NCBI GenBank assembly: GCA_029961685.1
Contig: JARWKL010000001.1
Coordinates: 26,424,295-26,488,294, forward strand
DNA length: 64,000 nucleotides
Source of the DNA: Aristolochia californica
Lineage: Eukaryota; Streptophyta; Magnoliopsida; Piperales; Aristolochiaceae
Direction of reading: 5' to 3'
Under the pieces are notes generated by a model, which had not been told where the DNA came from, ran no database searches, and saw only the letters and a program-made list of their open reading frames with translations. The first letter of the stretch is position 1. Each line of letters starts with the position of its first letter. A program made the translations under genes and the position numbers. This document shows, piece by piece, positions 26,031-35,993 of the stretch.

Positions 26031-26979
26031 CAACAAAATGAAAATTTTAGAGTTTATGTATGGAAACAATTTAAAACAATAACAAATGTAAGTAAAGAAA
26101 AGTTACTCAAAAACCACAAATGAACACAATAGTTTTTCTATCCAAGTTTGGGAAATTCCACTAGTTCAACCGTAATAGCTTGGAATTTGGTAAGAAAGAG
26201 ATTTCTTCTACACATGTTATAAAAATGGATGTGCATGACTGAAACATTTTAAAGATGCAAAGGACCTATCGATCCAAAGCTTTTAAAGAGAATAACAAAC
26301 GTACATTAATTTCTCAAGTGAACGTGCGGTGGGATATTTATCCGAGTCAAACTAGCCATTATTTTGCCCATTTACAAAAAGCTGACCTAACAATCATAGA
26401 TGATTGTAAAGTGATTTATCATGCATAACGGGAAATATTTTGTAAGAAATGACATATGGATTTGGAGCCAACACTCAGTTAAGAATCTCCCATCTCCCCC
26501 TTTTCCCGACGATTACAAAACCTAAGATATAGAAACTAAGAAGAGTTTACAATCCCTAAAAATTAGAGACACTCTTTGGAATTATATCTCTCTAAATTTT
26601 TGAATTGTGCATTTCCATTTTAGATGTACTCTTTTTTCTTAAATGAAAACTTTGAGTTTTCGCTCTCCCTTCATCCTGTAAAAAAAACAGCAAATAGCTC
26701 ACAACAAAATGAAAATTTTAGAGTTTATGTATGGAAAAATTTTTAAAAAATAACAAATGTAAGTAAATAAAATTTATTCACACACCACAAATGAACACAA
26801 AAGTTTTTCTTTCAGAGTTTGGGAAATTCCACTAGTTCATCCCCAATAGCTTGGAATTTTATAAGAAAGATTTCTTCTACACATTTTTTTAAAATCGAAA
26901 TACGTGCTTGAAACATGTTAAAGATGCAAATGACCTATGGATACAAAGATTTTAAAGAGAATAACAAACACTCATTAAA

Positions 26980-28450
26980 TTCTCTAGTGAACGTGCGGTG
27001 GGATATTTACCCGAGTCAAACAAGCCATTATTTTGTTCATTTACGAAAATCTGACCTACCAATCATAGATGATTGTAAAGTGATTTATCATGTTTAACAG
27101 GTAATATTTTTGAAAAAAATGACTTAAGGATTGGGAGTCAAGACTCAGTCAAAAATCCGCCACCTCGCCCTTTTTCCCTACGATCTCAAAACCTGAGATT
27201 TAAAAACTAAAAAGAGCTTACAATCCCTAAAAATTACGAACACTCTTTGGAATTATCTCTCTCTACATTTGCGCCTAGTGAATTTCCTTTTTAGATGTAC
27301 ACTATTTTCTTAAATCAAAACTTTGAGTTTTCGCTCTCCCTTCATTCCGTAAAAAAAAAGGCAAATAGATCACTACAAAATGAAAATATTAGAGTTTATG
27401 TATGGAAAAAGTTTAAAACAAAAAAAAATGTAAGTAAAGAAAAGTTATTCACACACCATAAAAGAACACAAAAGTTTTGTTATCCAAGTGTGGTAAGTTC
27501 CACTAGTTCAACCCTAATAGCTTAGAATTTAATAAGAAAGTGATTTCTTCCACACATGTTTTATAAATGGATATGCATGCTTGAAACATGATAAATTTGC
27601 AAATGACCTTTGGATCCCAAGCTTTTAAAGAAAATAACAAATGCTTATTAATATCCCAGGTGAACGAGCGGTGGGTTATTTACCTGAGTCAAACAAGCAA
27701 TTATTTTGCCCATTTAATAAAATCTGACTTAACAATCATAGATGATTGTAAAGTGATTTATCATGCGTAATGGGCTATATTTTTGTAAGAAATGACTTAT
27801 GGATTGGGAGTCAACACTTAGTTGAAAATCACCCGTCTCCCCCTTTTCCCAATGATTGCAAAACCTGAGCTATAAAAACTAAAAAGGGCTTACAATCCCT
27901 AAAAATTACAGAGACTCTTCGGAATTATCTCTCTCTACATTTGTGCATGGTGCATTTCCATTTTAGATGTACACTATTTTCCAAAATAAAAACTTTGATT
28001 TTTCGGTCTCCCTTCCTCCCGTAAACAAAAAAGGCAAATAGATCGCAACAAAATGAAAATTTAAGAGTGTTTGTATGGAAAAAAAATTGCAACAATAACA
28101 AATGTAAGTAAAATAAATTTATTCACACACCATAAATGACCACAAAAGTTTCGTTATCCAAGTTTAGAAAATTCCACTAGTTCAACCATAATAGCTTGGA
28201 ATTTATAAGAAAGAGATTTCTTCTACACATGTTTTAAAAATGGATATGCGAGCTTGAAAGATGTTAAAGATTCAAATGACCTATGGATCCAAATATTTTA
28301 AAGAGAATAACAAATGCTCATTAAATTTTCCAGTGAACGTACGGTGGGATATTTAACCGAGTCAAACAAACCATTATTTTGACCATTTACAAAAAGTTAA
28401 CCTAACAATAATAGTTGATTGTAAAGTGATTTATCATGCGTAACAGTCTA
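26980..28450 (+). repeat. 2.2-monomer block shared with the right arm, copy 1
   Basis: Shares ordered variants with about 40855-42300, on the far side of the EPRV: TCTCTAGTGAACG, CACCTCGCCCTTTTTCC (27161 and 41040), GATCACTACAAAATG or GACCACTACAAAATG, GGATCCCAAGCTTTTAAAG, TGAAAATCACCCGTCTCC or TGAAAATCACTTGTCTCC, and ACACCATAAATGA. The offset is 13,879 bp. With the 5.1 kb insert removed, this equals about 13 monomers. Confidence 0.8.
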
Positions 28451-28679
28451 TATTTTTGGAAGAAATGACTTATGGATTGGGAGTCAACACTCTGTTAAAA
28501 ATTCCCCACCTCCCCCTTTTCCCCACGATTGGAAAACCGGAGATATAAAAACTAAAAAGAGCTTACAATCCCTAAAAATTATAGAAACTCTTTGGAATTA
28601 TCTCTCTCTACATTTGTGCATAGTGCATTTCCTTTTTAGATGTACACTTTTTTCTTATATCAAAACTTTGAGTTTTCAC

Positions 28680-29395
28680 TCTCCTTTCATCCTGCAAACA
28701 AAAAAGGCAAATAGATCACCACAAAATGAAAATTTAAGAGTTTATGTATGGAAAAAATTTCAAACAATAACAAATGTAAGTAACGAAAATTTTTTCACAC
28801 AACTGAAATGTACACAAAAGCTTTGTTATCCAAGTTTGGAAAATTCCACTAGTTCAACCTTAATTGCTTTGAATTTTATAACAAAGAGATGTCTTCTACA
28901 CATGTTTTAAAAATGGATATGCGTGCTAGAAACATGTTGAAGATGCAAATGACAAATGGATCCAAAACTTTTAAAAAGAGTAACAAACACTCATTAAATT
29001 TTCAAGTGAACGTGCGCTGGGATATTTACCGGTGTCAAAGAAGCCATTATTTTGCCTATTTACAAAAAGCAGACCTCACAATCATAGAAGATTGTAAAGT
29101 TATTTATCATGCGTAACGGGCTATATTTTTGTATGAGATGACTTATGGATTGGGAGTCAATACTCAATTAAAAATCCCCCACTTCCCCCTTTTCCCGACA
29201 ATTGCCAAACATGAGATATAAAAACTAAAAAGAGCATACAATCACTAAAAATTACAGACACTCTTTGGAATTATCACTCTCTACATTTGTGCATTGTGCA
29301 TTTCTTTTTTAGATGTACACTTATTTCCTAAATAGAAACTTTGAGTTTTCGCTATCCTTTCATCATGTAAAAAATAAGGGAAAATAGATCACAAC
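28680..29395 (+). repeat. Satellite monomer shared at a 5-monomer offset, copy 2
   Basis: Partner of 25330-26030. It shows the same ACAAAGAGATGTCTTCT and ACTTATTTCCTAAATAGAAAC variants. A 75-codon open frame beginning at 28889 comes from the shared variants and is not supported as a gene. Confidence 0.85.
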
Positions 29396-31899
29396 AAAAT
29401 GAAAATTTTAGAGCTTATGTAAGGAAAAAATTTAAAACAATGAACAATGTAAGTAAAGAAAAGTTATTCATGAACCACAAATAAACACAAATGTTTTGTT
29501 AACCAAGTTTGGGAACTAGCTTGGAATTTTATTAGAAAGAGATTTCTTCTACACATGTTTTAAAAATGGATATGCATGCTTGAAACATGGTAAAGATGCA
29601 AATGACCTATGGATCCAAAATTTTTAAAGAGATTAACAAACGCTCATAAAATTCTCAAGTGAACGTGCGGTGGGATATGTATCCGAGTCGAACAAGCTAT
29701 TATTTTGCCCATTTACAAAAAGCTGACCTAACAATCATAGATGATTGTAAACTTATTTATCATGCCTAATGGGCTATATATTTTTATGAAATGACTTATG
29801 GATTGGGAGTCAACACTTAGTTAAAAATTCCCCGTCTCCCCCTTTTCCCGACGATTGCAAACCTAAGATAAAAAAACTAAAAAGAGCTTACAATCCCTAA
29901 AAACTCTGACACTCTTTGGAATTATCTCTCTCTACATTTGTGCATTGTGTATTTCCATTTTAGATATACTTTTTTTTTCTTAAATTAAAACTTTCAGTTT
30001 TCGATCCCCTTCTTCCTATAAAAAAATAAGGCAAACAGGTCACAAAAAAATAAAAATTTTAGAGTTTATGTACAGAAAATTTAATCACACACCACAAATG
30101 AACACAATAGTTTTGTTATCCAAGTTTGTGGATTTCCACTAGTTCAACCCTAATAGCTTGGAATTTTATAACAAAGAGATTTCTTCTACATATGTTTTAA
30201 AAATGGGTATGCAAGTTTAAAACATGTAAAAGATGTAAATGACCTATGGATCCAAAGCTTTTAAAGAGAATAACAAAATTTCATTAAATTCTAAAGTGAA
30301 CGTGCGGAGGGATATTTATTCGAATCGAACAAGCCATTATTTTGCCCATTTACAAAAAGTAGACCTAACAATCATAGATGATCGTAAAGTGATTTATCAT
30401 GCGTAACGGGCTATATTTTTGTAAGAATTTTTTTATGGATTGGGAGTCAACACTCAAATAAAAATCCTACGCCTCCCCCTTTTCCCGAAGATTGCAAAAC
30501 CTGAGATATAAAAACTCAAAAGAGCTTACAATCCCTAAAAATTATCGACACTCTATCGAATTATCTCTGTCTACATTTGTGCATTGGGCATTTACATTTT
30601 AGACGTACACTTATTTCTTCAATAAAAACTTTGAGTTTTCGCTCTCCCATCTTCCCATAAAAAAAAAGGCAAATAGGTCACAACAAAATGAAAATTTTAG
30701 AGTTTATGAATGAATTTTTTTAAAAAAAATTAACAAATGTAATTAAAGAAAATTTATTCACACACCACAAATGATAACAAAAGTTTTGTTATCGAAGTTT
30801 GGGAAATTCCCCTAATTCTTCCCTAATAGGTTGGAATTTTAAAAGAAAGAGATTTCTTCTACACATGTTTTAAAAAGGGATATGCACACTTGAAACATGT
30901 TAAAGAAGTAAATGAGCTACGAATCCAAAGATTTTATAGAGAATAACAAACGCTCATTAAATTCTGAAGTGAACATACTGTGGAATATTTATCCGAGTCA
31001 AAAAAGCCATTATTTTTCCCATTTACAAAATGTTGACGTAACAATCATAGATGATTGTAAAGTGACTTATCATGCGTAACAACTATATTTTTGTAAGAAA
31101 TGACTTATGGATAGGGAGTCAACACTCAATTAAAAATCCCCCACCTCCCCCTTTTCCCCATGATTGCAAAACCAGAGATATAAAAACAAAAAAGAGCTTA
31201 CAATCCCTAAAAATTACAGACACTCTTTGGAATTATCTCTCTCTTCATTTGCTCATTGTGTATTTCCTTTCTAGATGTACACTTTGTTATCAAATCAAAA
31301 CTTTGAGTTTTTGCTCTCCCTTCATCCCGTAAAAAAAAAGGGAAAAAGATCACAACAAAATGAAAATTTTAGAGTTTATGTATGGAAACAATTTAAAACA
31401 ATAAAAAATGTAAGTATAGAAAATTTATTCACCAACCACAAATGAACACAATAGTTTTGCTGTCCAAGTTTGGGAAATTCCACTAGTTCAACCCTAATAG
31501 CTTGGAATTTGATAAGAAAGAGATTTCTTCTACACATGTTTTAAAAATGGATATCCATGCTTGAAACATGTTAAAGATGCAAATGACCTATGGATCCAAA
31601 GCTTTTAAAGAGAATAACAAACGCTCATTAAATTCCCTAGTGAACGTGCAGTGGGATATTTGCCCAAGTTTAACAAGACATTATTTTGCCCATTTACAAA
31701 AAGCTGACCTAATAATCATAGATGATTGTAAAGTGATTTATCATAGATAATGGGTTATATTTTAGTAAGAAATAACTTTTGGGTTTGGACTCAACACTAT
31801 GTTAAAAGTCGCTCGCCTCCACCTTTTCCCTACGATTGCAAAACCTGAGATATAAAAACTAAAAAGAGCTTACAATCCCTAAAACTTACAGACACTCTT

Positions 31900-31960
31900 G
31901 AATTATCTCTCTCTAAATTTGTGCATTGAGCATTTCACACACCATAATTGAAACCAAAAG
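31900..31960 (+). repeat. Satellite monomer with ~170-bp deletion close to the EPRV junction
   Basis: GTGCATTGAGCATTTC joins directly to ACACACCATAATTG, skipping the region that normally runs from TTTTAGATGTACAC to TTTATTCAC. The site lies about 250 bp left of the viral insertion, so the locus may have been rearranged more than once. Confidence 0.8.
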
Positions 31961-32181
31961 TTTTGTTATCCAAGATTGGGAAATTCCACTAGTTCAACAC
32001 TAATAGCTTGGAATTTTTTAAGAAAGAGATATGTTCTACACATGTTTTAAAAATGGAAATGCATGCCTGAAACTTGTTAAAGATGCAAATGCCCTATGGA
32101 TCCAAAGCTTTTAAAGAGTAACAAACACTCTTTAAATTGTCAAGTGAACGTGCGGTGGGATATTTACCTGAGTCAAACAAC

Positions 32182-32247
32182 TATTGTCGTAGTAAAATTC
32201 TCTGCTACTTCATCATGCATTTAATAGAGAACTCTTTAATAACCTGA
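32182..32247 (+). pseudogene. Possible last codons of the viral polyprotein
   Basis: A 21-codon open stretch runs from the left junction to a TGA at 32245, just before the next viral ORF. In this family the polyprotein ending in RNase H usually precedes the last ORF, so this could be its very end. The stretch is too short to recognise, so the assignment is by position only. Confidence 0.25.
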
Positions 32248-32260
32248 TACTCTTACTACT

Positions 32261-32283
32261 CGAACATTTTTCTTGTATTACAG
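32261..32283 (+). promoter_or_regulatory. Candidate 3' splice site ahead of the last viral ORF
   Basis: A pyrimidine-rich run ending in TATTACAG lies 9 bases before the ATG at 32293, a good plant-type acceptor. Some caulimovirids express the last ORF from an RNA spliced from the leader, and a strong donor is present in this leader at 34299/34300. The pairing is inference; in the circular genome the donor would lie upstream of this acceptor. Confidence 0.45.
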
Positions 32284-32292
32284 ACTGGTAAA

Positions 32293-33657
32293 ATGGATCC
32301 CCTCTGTAGCAACCTAAAGGACCTAGCAGTAGCAATTGCCACTCTCACAGTATTGCTCTCAACCCTAAAGTCGCTATTCAATAATCTTCTAGTTCTCTCA
32401 GAATGAGGAGACATATATGAGAATTGTGCCTGATATGGGTTAAGTGGATAACTCTTACTATTCAAGGTTAAGGAATTAACCAAAGAGTTAAACGAACTCA
32501 CTAAATGGCATGATATGCCAAGCTCCTCCGGGACTTCTACCGTATCTTCATTGCGAGAAAAGGAAGCCACAACGTCAACTAATCAACAGACGGATGCCTT
32601 TAATATTTTGATAAACACAGGTCGACCCGGGATTTTAACCTGTCATGCCATGCATGAGAAGGAAATCACAACCCATTCTTCTTTGAAGATAGGGGAATCA
32701 GGGATTTCTACCTGCCAGTCTAGAGCTGGAAAGGAAACCTTAACAATTTCGATGAAATCGGAATCAGAGACTTCTACCTGTCAGTTTCGAGCTGAAAAAG
32801 AAGTCTTAACGGATCCATCTCTGATGTAAATGAACTTGTCTACCAATGAGAAATCATTCAAGACAAAATTGGTTACCCCATATGAGTTTATGAGTTTGAA
32901 AAGCCTAAACAAACCAGATAAAAAGAGTTTTAATGAGTTTGATTTTTTAAAGAAATTTAAACCTTTGAAACTTTCGGACATTATGTCTGAGGAACCCTCA
33001 CTACTCCCTCAAATGGTGGACAATGTTCGTTCAAAGATCGAATCCGATCATACTATTCAATTCCAGAGATGGAATGAGCAAATTGGACAAGGGATGAACA
33101 CTCCCTTCTTCACCACTGAGTCCAGCAATAGTTGGAATCAAGTGAAGCTGAGTTAAGAAATAGACTCGAAATATGCATCCATGCTTTATTCATATGGATT
33201 CATAAAAGAGATGGTACTTCACTCCACCGACTTATTAGTTTTGGAGAAAATGCCAAAAGAGATTAAGTTGGCTTGCAAAAGTTTTATTTCCATAACAAAA
33301 AGCAAAGTAATCATGTTTAATTTCGTTTCTTGTATTGTTGAGATTGTTACTAACAATAAGATGTTTCCAAGCATTTCTGTCGTGACACTTGAAGGCATCA
33401 AAGAAGGTGACGCAAAGATGGAATATGATCCCAGACATGCTCCAAAAGCCAAGCTATGCCCAGAAGTAGTTTGGCCAACAAGACAGATCCATGGGATCAA
33501 GACCCTGATTCAACTTCTACAACAGCTGAGTCAGAAAAAGAAAAACTTTGTCTACAAGACATCCATCCCACTGACGATCGTCTTGAAAAGTTATAAAGAG
33601 ACTCCAACACCTATCCAGACCAGTCTCAAAGCAACACTGAAGAAACTCCTCAGATGA
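32293..33657 (+). pseudogene. Decayed last ORF of the pararetrovirus (about 454 codons), function unknown
   Basis: A single reading frame runs from ATG 32293 to TGA 33655-33657 and is interrupted by five in-frame stops (TGA 32404, TGA 32431, TAA 32449, TAA 32827, TAA 33154). Between stops the frame stays open for long stretches with no shift, the mark of a once-intact gene of about 52 kDa. Residues 1-37 are leucine-rich with near-heptad spacing (LKDLAVAIATLTVLLSTLKS), suggesting a coiled coil. Residues 80-173 hold four copies of a 15-residue motif of the type GxSTCxxxAxKExxT. The C-terminal third contains hydrophobic stretches and a basic lysine-rich end. Its position between the polyprotein end and the promoter matches the last ORF (inclusion-body or P4-type) of other genera, but I do not recognise the sequence. 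It is most likely expressed from a spliced or separate RNA in the parent virus. Confidence 0.65.
32530..32811 (+). repeat. Four degenerate 45-bp coding repeats inside the last viral ORF
   Basis: Units begin at 32530, 32629, 32701 and 32767 and are spaced 99, 72 and 66 bp apart. They encode GTSTVSSLREKEATT, GILTCHAMHEKEITT, GISTCQSRAGKETLT and ETSTCQFRAEKEVLT. The shared pattern is a Ser/Thr-Cys step followed by a charged KE pair and Thr. Confidence 0.8.
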
Positions 33658-33817
33658 AATATCCTCTTCAGCAAAGCAACCAAGGAAAACTTCTGCCAAA
33701 TGGCCCAGAAGATCATTCCCAAGGAGCACACATGTAGATTGTGCACAGAAATGCAGCTGTCCGAATAAACAGTCAGCAGCCATTAGGGCTCAAGACAAAA
33801 TCAAAGTCAGCAAAGAC

Positions 33818-33907
33818 GGCTATAAAATTCTGCAAAAGTGGCTACAAAAGTCATCAAAGGTGGCTGCACAAAGTCAACAATGGTGGCTACAAAAGATTCC
33901 TGCACGT
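33818..33907 (+). repeat. Four tandem 22-23-bp repeats in the viral promoter region
   Basis: Four consecutive units (33818-33839, 33840-33861, 33862-33884, 33885-33907) each begin GGCT and continue with an A-rich ACAAAAGTCA-like core. They lie directly upstream of as-1-like sites and downstream of the last viral ORF, where caulimovirid promoters carry enhancer elements. A CTATAAAA word sits in the first unit (33820-33827). Cis-regulatory function is inferred. Confidence 0.7.
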
Positions 33908-33923
33908 CAGCATCATGATGTCA
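33904..33923 (+). promoter_or_regulatory. as-1-like bZIP sites, probable full-length-transcript promoter
   Basis: ACGTCA at 33904-33909 and TGATGTCA at 33916-33923 lie about 12 bp apart, like the paired TGACG elements of caulimovirid promoters. A TATA box is not clear: candidates are CTATAAAA at 33820, which would put the sites downstream of it, and GATAAAAG near 33996. The transcription start is therefore not fixed. Confidence 0.45.
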
Positions 33924-34078
33924 CAAGAGGAAAAGTCATTTCTACCCCTGCTTTCAGTGCCGAAAGGTAATAATGCAAGGGCAAAAATGAAAAACCAAAA
34001 AGATAAAAGTTACCCTTTGTCTTTAAACACACACCTTTCAATTAAGGGTAAAAGAGCGAGAAAAGAAAATCCATCACC

Positions 34079-34084
34079 AATAAA
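34079..34084 (+). terminator. Viral poly(A) signal AATAAA
   Basis: AATAAA lies between the promoter elements and the primer-binding sites. Caulimovirid genomes place their poly(A) signal shortly after the transcription start, so that the transcript is terminally redundant and the signal is read on the second pass. Assignment rests on position and the hexamer only. Confidence 0.4.
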
Positions 34085-34296
34085 TTCAAGGTTCCTCCAG
34101 AGGTTGAGACTATCGAAAATTGGAGAAGAAAAAAGAAAAAACAATCTTTCATTCGAAGAAGAAGACGATTTCCGGCGAGCATCCTCCGACAAGTTCCTTA
34201 AAGCATGGTATGTGAAAAACAGCCGTAATGGCTGAGTAGAAAAGAGGGAACCGACTGGTAGTTATGTAGATAAGTAAATTTTCTTTCCCTTTATTC

Positions 34297-34305
34297 AAGG
34301 TATGT
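34297..34305 (+). promoter_or_regulatory. Strong candidate 5' splice site in the viral leader
   Basis: AAG|GTATGT is a full match to the plant donor consensus. A weaker copy (CATG|GTATGTG) occurs near 34206. A leader donor would allow splicing past the primer-site region to a distant downstream ORF, as known for some members of the family. The candidate acceptor is at 32283. Confidence 0.5.
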
Positions 34306-35054
34306 ATTTAGTATTGTTGTTTTTTTTTTGAAACAATGTTTTTATATTTCCGAATGTTTGTAATATTTTGATTCGTACAGTTGTTGTTATCACTGTTCAT
34401 GTTCCGGATCTGTATGTATGAATCTCCACAGTGCTTGTTTCAACTATTCCAAAGTTATTGTTCAAAAGTACTGTTCATTTTTACTATGCATAGTTACTAT
34501 TCATGTTTACCGTTCACTCGTCAAAAAGAAATAGTATCGAAATAGTGCCAAATAGGACAAAAGCTAGAGCCTTGGAATTATTTGGCTACGCTCCAAGGTA
34601 GAAAACAAAACGGAGCTGTACTCTACCCAGTTGAAGTAGCCATGAAGCTGCAATGGTTAATAGGAATGGCTTGGGGCCCTCTCGAGACCATGAGGACCGC
34701 ATCAGCGGAATTGCCCACGTGGTGGTAAGTCGGTAGTAATAGGGTCAAACCCCGAAGAAGTTCTAAGTAGCAGCAGAAGTCATGTTGGGCCTATTAGATA
34801 GCTATGAAAATAGAAACAAACGAGTACATAGCAGTGACATGTGGTAGGAAGTAGGAGTAATATGATGGTGAAATGATAGAATGTATGAAGTTTGACTGTA
34901 GGAATAGTATTGCATGAGTCATCGTTGTTTTCCACTGTAGTCAATGTGTAGTTGTGATCCCTAGGATTCTAGATCCGTTGCTTCACCCTATATTCTGTTG
35001 TGTAAGACTATTAGAGTCTATTTGTTTTTGTGTTGAGTCTGTTTGTTTTTGTGT
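34306..35054 (+). other. Viral leader, non-coding
   Basis: Between the splice donor and the first primer site there is no open frame of note. Several short ATG-initiated frames are present, as in other caulimovirid leaders. A small perfect hairpin lies at 34570-34598, and a 21-bp tandem duplication (AGTCTRTTTGTTTTTGTGTTG) at 35015-35056. I see nothing else in this stretch. Confidence 0.6.
34570..34598 (+). other. Small hairpin in the viral leader
   Basis: CCTTGGA (34570-34576) and TCCAAGG (34592-34598) form a perfect 7-bp stem with a 15-base loop. Caulimovirid leaders fold into a large hairpin that supports ribosome shunting; this could be a local part of it, but I cannot fold the whole leader by eye. 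Confidence 0.4.
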
Positions 35055-35066
35055 TGGTATCAGAGC
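35055..35066 (+). promoter_or_regulatory. Primer-binding site 1 (initiator tRNA-Met)
   Basis: TGGTATCAGAGC matches the complement of the 3' end of plant initiator tRNA-Met, the minus-strand primer of caulimovirids and many plant LTR elements. The match ends after 12 bases. It is preceded by the 21-bp tandem duplication. Confidence 0.85.
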
Positions 35067-35137
35067 AATAGTGCTTTCGGTACCATAATATTTTGTGTTG
35101 TAAAATTGTGTTGTGTGTCTGTTTGTAGTTCTAAAAT

Positions 35138-35149
35138 TGGTATCAGAGC
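35138..35149 (+). promoter_or_regulatory. Primer-binding site 2 (initiator tRNA-Met)
   Basis: A second TGGTATCAGAGC lies 83 bp downstream of the first. Both are preceded by a GTGTTG...GTCTGTTTGT context, so the primer-site region seems to be duplicated within the element. Confidence 0.85.
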
Positions 35150-35461
35150 ATAGGTTTAAACGTCCTACAGATAGGACCAAGTCTAGTCTATATGTGTCAA
35201 AGAAGTCAAAGCTTAACTTTGATTCTTTCTATTTAGGTATACATACTCTCAAAATAGTTACGACCCAAACCGGTCACATCCCATGTGCCATTGGTATACT
35301 ACAAATGTACTAATGTATCAAAGACCCTAACTGGTAGGTAAGAAGGAACTCAACGGTCCTTCTTACGACACCGTGTTAAAAATTGGATACACAAATATTT
35401 GTCCAATAATAGGCTATCCACATGGATGGTATCATAAAATAATCCAATATTAAATAATATA
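35150..35461 (+). pseudogene. Broken reading frames between primer site and first clear viral ORF
   Basis: Two short open stretches in different frames lie here: one reaching 35313, and one at about 35331-35438 that ends in TAA. Their composition is protein-like (for example GYPHGWYHK in the second). They may be the decayed N-terminal part of the ORF that is clearer from 35462, separated by indels. I cannot assign them on their own. Confidence 0.35.
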
Positions 35462-35993
35462 ATGGATTTAGTTGGTGATATTCATCACAACTTCTTTATG
35501 AAAAGATGTTGGGAAAAATACACCGCAGAAAATGTTGTTTTCCTATGCGTAGGAATAGAAAGTGACGTCAATGAACAAGCACAGAAACTCAAAACAATAA
35601 TTAATGCCCATCTTGAGGTAGTTAAAACATGAAATACTGAAGAAACAGTACGATTCCTTACAGATCTACAAAGCTATGTAGACCAAGAAATAAATCACTT
35701 TAGGATCTTAGAACCTATCCAAGAAGTGAAAAATAAAATGGTTAACAACAAACCATGTAGAAAAGAATTACAGGAAGTTATTTGAATAGCCTCTGTAAAA
35801 AAATCATGAAGGGACAGATAGAGATCGTCTTATACGAGACATCTGTGCCTTAACTCAAAATGAAGAATTGAGAGAACTTGTTATACAAAATATCTCTCCT
35901 TTCATCACTTTGTATCAATTGGAACGATTAATTGAAATTTTGTTCCAAAAATTAGAAGAGACCTCAACTCATCTAAAATTCCTAAATGTCTGA
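35462..35993 (+). pseudogene. Decayed viral ORF1-like gene upstream of the movement protein
   Basis: From ATG 35462 one frame runs with in-frame TGA codons at 35630, 35783 and 35807. A shift at a run of seven A (35797-35803) then puts the coding sense in another frame, which stays open to TGA 35991-35993. The ancestral product would be about 175 residues, rich in charged residues and in Leu/Ile/Gln, and probably largely helical. The final TGA overlaps an ATG (35986-35988), so two successive viral ORFs overlapped by a few bases, as in genera with a small ORF just before the movement protein or polyprotein. I do not recognise the protein. The alternative is that it is the N-terminal domain of the movement-protein ORF. 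Confidence 0.55.

Larger units (their letters stand above)
1..32180 (+). repeat. Satellite DNA array, left arm (about 49 monomers of ~670 bp)
   Basis: One AT-rich monomer repeats head to tail without spacer. The landmark words GTGAACGTGCGGTGGGATAT and GTTAAAGATGCAAATGACC recur every 665-675 bp (for example near 240, 905, 1580, 2250, 2930 and 3600). Each unit contains, in order, the ACATGTTT...AAACATGT dyad, a stop-poor segment of about 180 bp, a 16-bp palindrome, a pyrimidine tract, GATATAAAAAC, a CTCTCTCTACATTTG box and a second pyrimidine-rich box. Divergence between units is substantial, with many point changes and small indels, so most of this arm is not freshly amplified. All units have the same orientation. 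The array holds no recognisable gene. Family and species are unknown to me. Confidence 0.97.

Noticed and set aside
1..32180. CRISPR-like or rDNA spacer array
   Set aside because: The units are about 670 bp, contiguous and AT-rich, with no short direct repeats and unique spacers. No rRNA sequence adjoins the array.
32256..32570. 104-codon open frame on the - strand inside the EPRV
   Set aside because: It lies antisense to the decayed last viral ORF, which has the coherent frame, repeats and context. No independent support.
33219..33783. Three - strand open frames of 67-93 codons opposite the C-terminal part of the last viral ORF
   Set aside because: They are shadows of the + strand frame, which is open over the same region.
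33741..34235. 164-codon + strand frame after the last viral ORF
   Set aside because: It starts at GTG, spans the 22-bp repeat cluster, the as-1-like sites and the poly(A) signal, and its low-complexity Lys/Arg/Ser composition follows the DNA repeats. More likely promoter and leader than coding.
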